From Microbotryum silenes-acaulis (Eukaryota; Basidiomycota; Microbotryomycetes; Microbotryales; Microbotryaceae), in contig QPFY01000003.1 of assembly GCA_003665825.1 (NCBI GenBank), forward strand, positions 744,001 through 808,000: DNA of 64,000 bases, written 5' to 3'. Below the pieces are notes generated by a model that worked only from the letters and a program-made list of their open reading frames with translations, was not told the DNA's origin and searched no databases. Numbering within the stretch: the stretch's first letter is position 1; each line of letters starts with the position of its first letter. Positions 1 through 11,000 of this stretch are shown piece after piece. Position numbers and translations under genes: made by a program.

Positions 1-1449
1 GTTCACCGGGGATTGTCATTCACGTGCACAAGAGTTAGCTCATCATTCAAGGCGAGAGCGATTCTCCCCGAATCGACGCTACCCACCTCGGCATGTTCTC
101 GGTCAACGGGCAGCAAAGTACGGCGTTGATCGGTAGTTCAAGCTTGGCAATGGCCCACATAGTCGCTGTCGTCGTTGCAGCTCCACCCATGTCGGCGCGC
201 ATGTCGGACATGGACGCGGCGGGCTTGATCGAGATTCCTCCCGTGTCGAACGTGACACCCTTACCGATGAGCGCAATCGGCTTCTCGTCGGCCTTGCCAC
301 CCTTGTAGTGGATCTCGAGGAAACGGAGCGGCTCATCGCTACCGCGCGAAACCGAGATGAAAGAGCCCATCTTCTTTTCCTCGGCCCAGGCCAGGTCATG
401 GACCTGGACCTCGACGTTCTTGAGACCCTCGAACTTCTCCTCGGCCATCTCGCAGAAGCGTGTGGGCGTGCAGATGTTGGCCGGCAACTCCTTGAGGTAA
501 CGGGCCCAGTTTTGGGCTTCTCCATAGATCTTTCAGAGTTGATCGTGACACGAATCAGTTCCAGAACGAGTCAGTCCCCCACCCTCGCTCGGACATACCT
601 TTCCAGTCTCCCACGTCAGGGGCTTGCCATATTTGTCACTCTCGGTTTCGAGCTGAGACTCTGTCGCACTTCCAAGAAGATCGATCAGGATGGGTTCGAG
701 TTGCTTCTTGGCCGCAGTGGTCGTCTTGAGGTTGAAGGCAAAGCTGGCGAGCGTGGCTCCGACAGCGGCCGAGTGGGGCGAGTGGAGAGGATCGATAGCG
801 ATTTGCTTGCCGTTGATGGCCTTGACCGCGTTGACGGCAACACCAGCCTGTGGAGAAGTTTGACAGTGAGTGAGAGTGAAAGCTATTGGCACCAAGTCAT
901 TATCGCTACTCGGACCTCCTCTCCTCTCCTATTCTCTCAGTCAGAAGGTGGAACTTTGGTTGCTAGGCAAGCGCTGCCGACGAGCTGGTCGCCATGCTGA
1001 CCGCCATGCTCTTTACTTCGGGTCGAGAACACTCACGTTCCTACGAGAAAGTTCCTTGAGTGCGTTCTCCTCGGTTACGCCACCCTTATTGTCCTGGGTC
1101 TTGCCCGTCGAGATGGCGATCACGGTCTTGTCCCCACCGACACCGAAGAAGGTCCTCTGTCGTATTGCCACGGACCGAGGTTAGCATTTGGAGCCACCGT
1201 GTCCCTCTGAGTGGGTCCCTTTGTGACCATCACACTTACAGCTTCGCCGGCCTTGTCCTTGGTGCCGCTGAGCTGCCACAACTTGGCGAGAGCGTCCTTG
1301 TCGACAGCTTGCGCAGCCGCAGAAGAGACGGGCTGACCACCCGAAACCCCAATGTAGACGGCTGAAGATGACATGTTGCGCGAGTAGCGAGCTGGGGTGT
1401 CACGAAGAGTTTGGATCAACGATGTGCGTGTGAGGGGCTTGAAGAGCAT
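1..1449 (-). CDS. Leucyl aminopeptidase (M17 family), 3' end outside window
   Basis: Two-metal aminopeptidase of the M17 (cytosol aminopeptidase/PepA) family, which removes N-terminal residues from peptides. Exons read on the minus strand: 1449-1240, 1156-1037, 847-599 and 529-87, all with GT..AG borders. After 87 a donor GTGGGT opens an intron that runs to the window edge, so the C-terminal part with the NTDAEGRL metal site is not visible. The seen part holds the family signature GKGVTFDTGGISIK, then MRADMGGAA and a PLTENMP segment. The first ATG (1449) adds about 25 Arg/Ser/Thr-rich residues before a second Met (1374) that starts the conserved part. This looks like a mitochondrial presequence, so two start sites could give mitochondrial and cytosolic forms. 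A perfect-arm hairpin lies 49 bp upstream. Confidence 0.88.
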
Positions 1450-1497
1450 TCGGGGACCCGAACAAGATGGGCGGGTAGGAAAAAGGGGACCAGACCA

Positions 1498-1672
1498 CAT
1501 CAGCAAAATGGGCACTCGGCGCGCACCGCTTAAAGGCGCTTAAGCCCCACTTAAGGACGCTTAAGGACGCTTAAGGACGCTTAAGGACGTCTTGTTCTTA
1601 TCTCCTTAAGCGTCCTTAAGCGGGGCTTAAGCGCCTTTAAGCGGTGCGCGCCGAGTGCCCATTTTGCTGATG
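1498..1672. repeat. Near-perfect 175-bp palindrome (70-bp arms) with CTTAAGGACG repeats
   Basis: Positions 1498-1567 and 1603-1672 are reverse complements with one mismatch over 70 bp. The arms start CATCAGCAAAATGGGCACTC and end TTTTGCTGATG. The loop side carries tandem copies of the 10-mer CTTAAGGACG, and CTTAAG occurs many times throughout. No target-site duplication longer than 2 bp is evident. It could be a MITE-like foldback element, or a cruciform/hairpin acting on the aminopeptidase promoter. Its ends are clear from sequence; its nature is inference. Confidence 0.9.
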
Positions 1673-2033
1673 CACTTCATTCGACCACGCGGGTAGACGC
1701 GGGTCCAGCTCGGGCACCACATGGTCTTGCCCCGTCTTGTCAGCCGGGTTACCTCAGCGGCGACCAGCAGCGCACCGGTCCGACCGCAAATGCACAGGCC
1801 CTTTGAGTAGTAGCCTGGTCAGACCACGAGCAGACCAAGTCAAGGCTTGATCCGGTAGGTAGTTATTCAACTTTCGATTACAACACATGCGATATCAACA
1901 GCAACATCTTTCGACCCGTGCACAACATAACTGAACGGATCACTAGTAATGAGTCTCGTGAGGAGGAGGATCGATGACCATCGCTCGTGTAGTAGGCCGA
2001 GCGATTCAAAAAAAATGATCAAGAAGCGTCATA
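1673..2033. other. Intergenic, no gene seen
   Basis: Stretch between the hairpin and the 3' end of the SANT-domain gene. It presumably holds the 3' UTR of that gene and promoter DNA of the aminopeptidase gene. I see no convincing coding sequence or RNA gene. Confidence 0.5.
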
Positions 2034-5000
2034 TCACGACCACTCGTGATGACGAGAGGGTGGTGGTGGAGGAGGCGGCGGAGGCGGCTCTTGACGACCT
2101 TGGGGCATCATGTGGGGGTCGTACCGCAGGTGGGAAGGTGGGGGAGGCGCTTTCGAGGCGTAGTAGTCTCGAGAGGACGTGGGCTGGTTGTACGAGGATC
2201 CAGCAGGTGAGTGAGGACGGTGGCCCAGCACTGATGGTGTGTTGGATCCGAACGACGGGTAAGGACTCGGGGACTGGTTCCAGCTGTTGTGCGACTCAAA
2301 GTTGCCCGCTCGTTCCCGAACATGCATCGATGGGACAGAGTAGGCCGAGGGACGGTACAGTGGCGGTGAGGCGCTGTATTCGCGACGGTCCAAGGCGTGA
2401 CTATGCGATGGAAGGTGACGCGGGAACGAGTGCGACTGGGAAGGAAGGTCCGTATGTTGAGACGGGGCCGGCGCAGGGTCGTGCAGGATCGAGCGAGGTC
2501 CGCGCATCGAACTGACGTCGCTCTCTTCCTCCGTCGTGGCGCCGATCTCCTCGCTAGCCCGGGCCCCGCCTCCCCCGAACCAGTCGTCGCGGCCGGACGA
2601 GTGTGCGTCCTCATCCGGCGTGTCGTCGTTGAGCAAGTTGCGGATACCCTTCGAGCGAGGAGCCGGCTCCGAGATGGGCAGCGGAGGCAGCTCGACGTCG
2701 GACAGGGCTGGAGTGGCCGCTTCATCGAAGAAGCCGACGCGGGACCTTTGGTGTTGCACGAGGCCGCTTTCGAGTGCTTCACTGAGAGGCACGCCAGTCG
2801 GAGCCGTGTACTCATGGCTGCTGGCATGGCGAGGCGTGGTATCACCGGAGCCGGAGCGCGAACGATCGTCCCCGGCGTCGCGTTTGCTCGATAAGTTGAC
2901 GAGCTCCGCGAGATCCAACTTTTTGGTGTTGTTTTGAAACCACTGAGCATACAAATTACGTCAGTATTCGTCGTAACATGTGGTGCATGCGCGGACAGAG
3001 CAAAACTCACATTTCGGCACTGAACAGCCGTCTTATGCTCCAAACCCTCCGCAAGCTTGGCCCAATTTTTGCCATAGACTGCGAGCAGGCGCATGAGCTC
3101 GTTCCGTTCGGCAACCGACCAGTACGAAGATGAAGTCCCCTTGCGTCGACCGCCGACTGAGGTCTTCAGCAGGGAGCGGTCGCCATCGGAGGCGCGCCCA
3201 GCAGAGTCGTCTTTGTTATCCCCGGTTTCAGGGCCGCCGACGAGGCCTGCCAGTGCTTCTGCAGCCTCCAGGGCGCCATCGGAAGGGAGAAGCATCGCGT
3301 CCCGGATCTTGGGGGTGCGTGCGCCTTTCTTGCCATAGCCAGCGGATGAGCCCGGTCTCGATGGCTCGCGTGAGTCGACCGTGGTGAAAGCCTCGTCGCC
3401 GAGCCACAAAGCGGCCAAAGGAGGGGGTGACGACGCCCGAGGCGGTCGCATCGGAGTCGGCGGGACAAAAACCAACGGTGACTCGAAAGGCAGCTGACGA
3501 CGAGCGGTCTCGGGGCTGAGAGGGCCAGAGCCGACGGGTGGAGGCGAGCCTTCGTCGACGTCGTCGTCGTCATCGGGCTTGCGCGTTTGCAAATTGGCGA
3601 GCAAACTCTTTTTGCCGCCTTTGATCTCGTCGACGCGCTTCTTGCCCTTGGGACGACGTCGTCCGTCCTTGTACTTGCGGTCCGAGAGGATGGCCCTAAA
3701 CTCTGGCGCATGCTTGACGCGGTAGTAGAACAACACGCACTGCGCGGTCGTCTTCTCCGGGATACCAGCCGCGATCTTGCCAAACTGCTTGGGATGTTCC
3801 TCGTAGAGTCGATTGAAGGTGTTCACCTCGTCGCGCGTCCACACATCGAGGGGCTTTTGGATCTCATAAAGTGCGATCGGATCTTCGACTCTGCGCTGCT
3901 CGTCGTGGAACGCCAGGGACAGCAGATCGTTCCGTTCCGAAGGGTCAATGAGTTGATCGGGGACCTCGACGGCTTGGCGTTCGGCTCGAGCACTGGCATC
4001 GCGCCGCGTAGCGTTCTCGAGGTTCGCCAACACCTCCAGGAACTCGGCCTCGGACCGAACCGTGTCGCCGAATCCGACAAAAGCCGAAGCGCCGCCTCCA
4101 CCTCGACGATTTGGGCGGCCGCTGATGGGGACAGGTCCGCAGGCGGCTGTGGCTCCTGCGGCGGCGGGAGCACCGGGTGTGGCGGGTTCGGTCGAGTAGA
4201 AGGGCAATCCGACTTCGTCGTGCGGTGGCTTGATAGGGCCCGTTCGTCGATGGATGCGGTTGTGCAGCTTGTCCAGCCGATCGCAATGCGCCATCCAATC
4301 CTCGTTAAACAGCTCGTACTCGGCGCGGAGCTTGAGCATCTTGTCATGGCGACGATCATCACGCCTGACAAACGCCTCGATCAGGAAAGGTTGGACCTGC
4401 TCATGCATCCGCCACGCCGCTTTGGATAGATCGAGGTTCGTGACATCACGCACGATCGACGAGGCTTGCTTGGCAATTTCGGGCACGGACCTCTTGCGGT
4501 TGTCGAGCATGAGTGCGTTGACCTCGCCCGAATCCTGTTCGTTCGCGGCAATGACGTCGTTGAGGATCGAGGCAAAGCTACGCGGCGGGGAGGTGGGAGG
4601 AGACGGCGGAGAGTGGGGTGGAGGAGGGCGCGGGGGTGTGGGAGTGCGGTTTGCAATCTTGAGTAGCAGCTCGGCTTCCAGCGTGGCCTTGTCGACGGGC
4701 ATTGACTCCCCTGCCTCGGCAGACTCGACAAGCACAGCCTCGGAAGCGACGGAATCTGGGACTTCCATCGCGACGACTACGGTGCTCTGCACTTCTTCCC
4801 CTTCCTCAACCTCTTCCATCTCTGCGACTTGACTGGCGGCGTCGCTTGTGCTCGGGGTCGGCAGGGCAAAAATGACCGCAGGTTGAGGTGACGATGGTGG
4901 TACTACTGCAGCGTCCTCAGAAACAGCCTCCCTTTGCCCTGTTGACGCCACGGGGTCGACCTCCATTTCGGATACTGGCTGGACTTTCTCGGTTTCGAGG

Positions 5001-6955
5001 ACGGGCTCCTCGGCCTCATCTTTGACGGCCGGATCAGCAGGCGTATCGATCATCTCGTGATCCTCGTCACCGACATCAGCCAGCTTTTCCTTGAGTTTTT
5101 TCGGAGAGGGGAAGTCAAAGGCAGGTAGTCTAGGTGGTGTCCCCGGTTCGTCGGGGTCGGTCAGAACTTCGCCTAGCTCGAGCTGGTTTTCCGCTTCGTT
5201 GTCCTGAGACTTGGAGGCGGACTCGTCCCTAGGTTGCGCATTTGTCTCCTGAGCGCCTTTGTGATCCGCAGCCGGCGAAGTGGCTTTCGTATAGGGCAAT
5301 TCGACGTCGACCGGAATCGGCGAGGCCGGCGTCGGAGTATACCCTCGGACCGGCGAAGGTTTGTTCGATCGTCTATCGCCATTCGAGTAAGTCGGCAAAG
5401 GGTTCGGGTGCTTACCCTTGAAAAGTTTTCGATCATCATGGGGAATTCGTCCATCCCTCGGGAACCCAGCGAACCGATCTCCCAGACGCATAGGGGAGCG
5501 TGATCTCGAGCGAGTCCATTGGATCTCGCCAGGGGACATGGAACGACCCCTTCGAGTTGGGGCCGATCGATTCGGACCCGAATAAGGACGGGGTGGATCG
5601 AAGCGATTGGCAGTAGAGAACTCGGAGCGCGCGGGGGAGGGCTGTCTTCGGTTCGTCGAATAGCGGTCGTCGTGATCGGCTGGTCCCGGTCCTCCTGGTC
5701 GATCGCGATCATCAAACCGCATTGATGACCCATGCGGGTATCTGTACACCCAGATCGTCTCGCACAATATGTCAGCTGTTATCTCCCAGGCACGGAAGCC
5801 AGAACACGGTGAGTGCTTGATCAAGCAGACGCACCCTTTGCCCGGATCTCCCGATCTGCGCGAATTCGCGGTATCGTACCCATTCGGCGGCCTCCGGTGG
5901 TTCCAATCTGGCGAAAGTGGTCTACCCCATCCTGCCTCCTCTTCACTCTCGCTGCCCCTCCCGTCTCGACCCCGTCTCGGTATCGGTCGAGCGCCATTCG
6001 CATCGGATCCAGGTGCGCCGCGGAACGCAGATTGTGGCCAAGGTGACGAGTCGAAGCTGGCACGGCCCGAGGTGGGTAGGGGGGGAAGGGACGAGTACGA
6101 ATCCCTCGAGTCCCTATTGGGTGGCCCTCCACGACCACTACCGGGTGGTCCCCTCCGGTCCCCTCTGCCCATGCTCAGATCCCGATCTCTGGGGTCTCGC
6201 TCTCGTTCGCGCGGATGCCTCGCCCAATCCCGGTCGTGGTGTTGTTGTTCCCAAGCCCAATCTCTATCCCTGTCGCGCTCCCTGTCGGCTCTAGGATCCC
6301 TGTTGTCCCTGTCTCGATCCCAGCCCAGAGAGACGTTGCGTCGATGCCCTGGTAGATCGTCGCGTGGTGGCCACTGGGCCTGCCCCTTGGCCGGCCCCGT
6401 TTGAGACGACAACGATGGCCCTGCTGGAGTAGAGGACGAGCTTGAAAGTGGTGGTGGGGAGCGAGGCCTGGATTGAGATCGATTGAAGCTCCGATCCGTC
6501 GGGGCGCGCTTGGGGAGCGAGCCGGCGTCGAATGAGGAGCGCGCAACAGAACCCAAGCTAGGCGTAGACGGGAGGGGATGTCGGGAGGTGTCAAAGTTGG
6601 CGATGGGGTGGGTCGAGGACGATGAGGATGCCAGGGACGAGGAGCGGAGAGGGATCGACGGCAACGACGAGGAGGGCGAAGGGGCACCCAGAGGAGGCGA
6701 GTCGAGGTAAGGCCGTCTGCGGGGAGAGTATGTGTACGATCGTCAGTGATGCTCCACTAGGGGGTGGTCGGTATGTGAGTGAAGATACCTCTGAGCGTAG
6801 ACCTTGGCTACTGAGGCTCTCGGAGTCGAGTTGGAGTGCGAGTGCGAGTTCGAGTTCGAGCCCGGCGGTCGAACAGAGACGGGCGCCGACTCGGACACAG
6901 GCGAGGGCGACGGTCTAGGCGAACGGGACCCTTCCATGCGAGAAGGTCCAGGCAC
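2034..6955 (-). CDS. SANT-domain corepressor, Snt1/NCoR-like
   Basis: Large nuclear protein of about 1,560 residues with two Myb/SANT domains, the layout of Snt1 (Set3 histone deacetylase complex) and NCoR/SMRT. Exons on the minus strand: 6955-6789, 6716-5835, 5741-3011 and 2942-2034. The N-terminal ~900 residues are disordered, rich in RD/RE dipeptides, Pro and Ser. The first SANT domain (about residues 980-1030) contains DVWTRDEVNTFNRLYEEHP and TTAQCVLFYYRVKH. The second (about 1215-1260) contains SYWSVAERNELMRLLAVYG, KNWAKLAEGL and AVQCRN, and continues across the last intron into WFQNN. The tail is Pro/Ser-rich and ends in a polyproline stretch. The 93-nt piece 5834-5742 has GTGCGT..ACAG borders but is also open in frame, so it may be a retained intron. 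A downstream Met (6937) is an alternative start. Family assignment is good; identity as the Snt1 orthologue is inference. Confidence 0.75.
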
Positions 6956-7475
6956 CGTGTTCCAGCAGAGTAGTGTGATGGTAGATCAGAGCCCAGGCTG
7001 CGGGAGGCGTAGTAGGTACTCGTCGCTCAGAGCCGAGATCGGAACGAGGTGTTTGTCGAGTGATGAGGCCGCAGCGGCAGTCCGTGGTAGGTCTGACGGG
7101 ACGGAGTATACAAGATGCACGACCCCACGATACCCCACGAGGTGCGCTTAGTCGAGTTAGGGCCCCGAACGGCCGTTGCAGAGGCTGGCAGACGGGAGAG
7201 GACACAGCGGGAGCAGTGCGAGAGCCGGAGAGACAGCGAGACCGACGGTGAGTAGCAGTGAGTCAGCGCTAATCAGCCGCGCAAGTCGCTGCAAATCGAG
7301 GCAAGTCGCACAGAGTCGGCACCCACTGCACCCACCACCCCTTGCTCTCGCCTGCTCTCGCCTGCTCTCGTCGGCCTCAGCTTAGTCTGCTTTTCGTACT
7401 GCTTTCGTCCTCAACTGGCCCAATCACGCCGCCTCATCGAAAAATCATCCCAAGTGGTGTCTCGACACAAGAGCC
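6956..7475. promoter_or_regulatory. Divergent intergenic region, 520 bp
   Basis: Lies between two divergently transcribed genes (Snt1-like on the left, Vma22-like on the right) and should hold both promoters. A pyrimidine-rich stretch with CTGCTCTCGCCTGCTCTCG precedes the right-hand gene. No gene or specific site is recognised. Confidence 0.4.
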
Positions 7476-8343
7476 ATGTCGATCCACTCGATCGACATCG
7501 ACCACGACGACCTGCTCGATGAGCTCCTGATCGAGTACCTCGCCGACATCGACCTCTACCAAGCAGCCCAAGAACGTCTTCAAGCCGCACTTAAACAGGT
7601 CAGCTCTCCTCGGCGCTCATGCTCAAGCCAACCGCTCGCCGTTGACTGGCTGCTGATTCGCCGTCTTTCATCTCCTCGTTAGGCCTACTTGGATCTGGCA
7701 AGGTCCAAGTTGGCCGTCGGAGCAGCCAAGATGAGCCAAGATGGTTACGACCTCGGTCAGACTGGCTCCAATGTCGCAATGTAGGTGTACACAATGGCTG
7801 ACTACGACGCACAAGAGTCCTGGCTCGGAACTGAACCGATTTCAGAAAACCTTTCGCTGGTCGTCTAGTTCCATCGTCGCTACCGAGAACAAATCAAAGG
7901 CTACAGGCCAAGCTTCTCGAACGAAAACAGCATCTCTCTCAGAAAACGATACAGATCGACGTTCGTTCGCATGGACTCTAGGACCTTCTCCACCTCCGGC
8001 TGCCCCATCACCTCCGAGCGAATCCACCGAACCTAGCCCCTCGACCTCACTTCGCTCCCGTAGCAACACCAAAGCCACCTCAACTCCTGAAAAGTCATCG
8101 AACGACTCTACACCAGAAAAGCCGACCCCATCGCCGCGACCTTTGCGAAGATCGCCCTTGCTACAATTCTCGGCGTTCCCACCGACAGCCTTACGCAGTG
8201 CCGAGCACAGCTGGCAAAAAGTGTTGCGAAGCACGGTCGAGCTGACCGAGGCAAAGTACAAGCTTGACGCGAGTGAGGAGAGGGTACGCAAGTGCAAGGC
8301 CACCCAGAAGCAGGCCAGCTCCGAGGTCAAAAAGTCACATTGA
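7476..8343 (+). CDS. Vma22/CCDC115-like V-ATPase assembly factor
   Basis: Small coiled-coil protein that resembles Vma22/CCDC115, an ER-associated factor for assembly of the vacuolar ATPase Vo sector. Exon 1 (7476-7598) gives an acidic helix with LLDELLIEYLADIDLYQ, and exon 2 (7683-7780) gives AYLDLARSKLAVGAAKM, like the paired N-terminal helices of the family. The C-terminal part, ending at the stop 8341-8343, has PLLQFSAFPPTALRSAEHSW, which matches the family's DPLRWFG-x-x-PxxLRxAQ motif, followed by a Lys/Glu coiled coil. The middle is disordered and Pro/Ser-rich. The frame entered after acceptor 7845 (KPFAGRLVPSSLP) meets a stop near 7982, while the C-terminal motif is in another frame. 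One further short intron, or a frameshift, lies between about 7850 and 8150. The full structure is therefore unresolved. Confidence 0.6.
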
Positions 8344-8510
8344 TCGGCGGGAAGGGAATCCCGACGTGGTCATGTAGTAGTGCGTTATCGATTACATGTT
8401 GTAGTTTGGTACAACTGAAGTGTGAATGCGAATGTGGTGATACAAGACTTTGCGAGATTTGCGACGGCGTTGACGGTCCTCTTTTTCCATGAAGGGTGGC
8501 TTGGGGTCCT

Positions 8511-9113
8511 TTAGGGCTTGGGGTTTTGCTTCTGCAAGAACTCGGCGAGTTGGAGGTAGTACTCGCCGTCGAATCCTTTGGGTCCGTAGAGACCCCCTCG
8601 CTTGCTGTACTGGTCCTTGCCCTTGGTAGCTGCTATTGGCCACAGACCGTCCTTGGTGTCGAGCTTGACTTCCTTGGCGACGTACGGTTTCAGCTGAGTC
8701 AGGGAAAGAGGACGATGAGCGCTGAGCGCTGAGATTCTCCCTCGACTCGAGAGATGGTATTGAAAACATACATCGGTGGTGTTGAGTCCTAAAGGCACGA
8801 CAAAGGTGCGCATGCGTTCGGGCATGAGGATGTAGGGCGCCTTGCCTCGTCCACCGTGTCGTCCTTGCGCTTTGGGTCCCAACCCGGGCATGGATCCGGT
8901 ACCTGTCAGAATAAGATTGTCGAGCATCAGATCAAGATCAGTAAAGTATAAGGGAGAGACGGGATGCTCGGAAGGTAGGGAAATGTCGACGGTTCACGCT
9001 GCGATGCGCAGAAGGAAGGGCGCCTGACCTTTGTAGTAGTTTTTGTTGCCCTGCTTGGACATCATGGGGAGTCGAGAGGCCTTGGAGAGGACGGGTGATG
9101 TAGGCCTAAGCAT
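8511..9113 (-). CDS. MRPL27: Mitochondrial ribosomal protein mL41 (Mrpl27-like)
   Basis: Component of the mitochondrial large ribosomal subunit. Exons on the minus strand: 9113-9029, 8902-8772 and 8693-8511. The joined protein opens with a basic presequence-like stretch, then KQGNKNYYKGTGS, GRHGGRGKAPYILMPERM, RTFVVPLGLNTTDLKPYV. This follows the yeast Mrpl27 order KQGNK..YKGT..GRHTKFG..Y...RTYV.P..FELKPYV. The C-terminal ~50 residues after LKPYV (KEVKLDTKDGLWPI...EFLQKQNPKP) extend beyond the short yeast protein. The gene converges with the Vma22-like gene, about 170 bp apart. Confidence 0.9.
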
Positions 9114-9287
9114 GATGGTCGGAGGCGGGTGAGCAAGGTGTCGTGTGGTTTCGAGCCAAAAGCGCTGCAGCTTGGCGGTGCTCACGGCTTGCTCCTACGC
9201 GAGATGGCTTTTGCGCTTGGGCCTTCTGGAAATCCAGGCCCAGCACTGTATTGATTTTGCGTAGAAAATTTAATATGTGATCAGGCT
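9114..9287. other. Intergenic spacer upstream of mL41
   Basis: Short spacer between the mL41 start codon and the left end of the 1.7-kb inverted repeat, presumably the mL41 promoter. No distinct feature is seen. Confidence 0.4.
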
Positions 9288-11000
9288 TGATACAAATGAC
9301 AAATCGGACCATCCGAACCCCAAACTGCGACTCAAAAGTGGTACGTATCACCACAAAAAAAGATAGCAGATCGTTGAGGTACGCCCAGGATGTGGTACAA
9401 ATCGAATTGATCGAAGTACGTCGACCTCGCACTTTGCCCGGCCCTTCTGGCGCGTATAGCTGAGCTGTGATCAAAGCTCAAAGCGCACCGACCGCTGTTT
9501 AGCGGTCGATAAGTTCGAGCAAAATTGGACACGCGAGCCGATTGGAATGCCAAAAAGATCCACTTCAAGTGCACCAAGGCGCAATACAGACAGACGCTGG
9601 AGGTGAAAAAAATGACAACTTCAGACGCCCCTGGCGTCTGACGTCTGAAGCTGACAGCACCCGGTTTCGGAGATTTGAACTTTTCGGGCAGATTTATGCC
9701 TTGCAACATGCTACATGAGGTAGTTTTTGATGGTAGAGGACTTTTTCAAATATAACTAGATAACTTGGTCTTACACCGGGATACATACACCCATTGGACA
9801 AAGATATATTGTGTACAATTCGGCCCAAAAACGTGGTTTTTCGATACGCACCTTGGGCTGAGTTTTCCCGGGTGCTCCCCTGACCACCTTCACCTTGTGC
9901 CACGTCGCGGTCATCGTACGTTCTGCGCTCTTCCTTGCGTGCCCTCGCTGAGGGCTAAGAGGACAGCCTGTCATCTACAACAGCCCCTCCAGAGTCACGA
10001 ATTCAACTGTTCTTAGACGACGTGCCCGAGATTCCAGTGAGCAATTCGCTGCTCTATGTCTCCTCAGTTGTCGAGCTCACCGTCGGCGAGCTTCTCGCGT
10101 TCGACTTTACCCGGCCTGAACTGACCACGAAGCTCAACGTATCCAAACTCGAGCCAACATTCCATCAACATCAGATTCAACTTAATAGCACCACCCGCGC
10201 AGTATTCGACAAAAGGCACGATCTTCGAGAATTGTGCGCCTCCGGCTGTCATTCCATCGAGGTTCGTGACTTTTGTTGAATAATGCGCGGGTGGTGCTAT
10301 TGGGGCGAATCTGATGCTGATGGAATGTTGGCTCGAATTCGGATACGGTGAGCGTTGCGGTCAGGTCAGGCCGGGTAAATTCGAACGCGAGAAGCTCGCC
10401 GACAGTGAGCTCGACAACTGAGGAGACATAGAGCAGCAAATTGCTCACTGGAATCTCGGGCACGTCGTCTAAAAACAGTTGAATTCGTGACTCTGGAGGG
10501 GCTGTTGTAGATGACAGGCTGTCCTCTTAACCCTCAGCAAGGGCACGCAGGGAAGTCCGCAGAACGTAGGATGCTCGCGACGTCACGACGTGGCACAAGG
10601 TGAGGGTGGTCAGAGGCTGTCAGGGGCGTCTATTGGCATTTGTTTCACTTCCAGCGCCCTTGATTTGGTGAGCGTCTGTGAGCTCTGAGCGTGAAGCGCA
10701 TTTTTTTGCATTATTACAATCGGCTCGCGCGTCCAATTTTGTTCAGAAACTCATTCAAACTACTGGACCGCCAGTTGGCCCGCGGCGCGCGCCTACTGAT
10801 CCCAGACCGCCGCCGCTGATACGTGCTCGGCCGATGGCCGAGCAGGGGACGACCACTGACCAGGGAGGTGCGAGGTCGAGGTACATCGATTTGTACCACA
10901 TCCAGGACGTACCTCCAAGATCTGGAGTGCCAATTTTTCCGATTTGTACCACTTTTGAGTCGCAGTTTGGGGTTCGGAGGGTCCGATTTGTACATTTTCG
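9288..11000. repeat. 1.7-kb imperfect inverted repeat (foldback or transposon remnant)
   Basis: Two antiparallel copies face each other around a centre near 10240. The inner arms, about 9879-10225 and 10265-10612, run from TGACCACCTTCACCTTGTGC to the loop and differ at scattered sites. The outer parts also pair. 9295-9345 (with CCGAACCCCAAACTGCGACT) matches the reverse complement of 10945-10990. 9520-9545 (CAAAATTGGACACGCGAGCC) matches 10720-10745. The left arm carries about 250 bp (9620-9878) with no partner. This extra part includes a direct copy of the 11004-11032 motif TTGGGCTGAGCTTTCCCGGG at 9850-9876. No transposase is seen. It sits wholly in the divergent space between mL41 and SEC23. 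Confidence 0.85.

Noticed and set aside
2108..2942. Continuation of the long Snt1-like frame past 3010 as an Arg/Ser-rich tail
   Set aside because: The conserved SANT helix continues as WFQNN in another frame after a normal 68-nt intron; the read-through tail is the wrong frame.
10022..10463. Two similar small frames beginning MPEIPVSN on opposite strands
   Set aside because: They are the same arm of the inverted repeat read in each direction. Differences between them are largely amino-acid changing, so they do not look like selected proteins.
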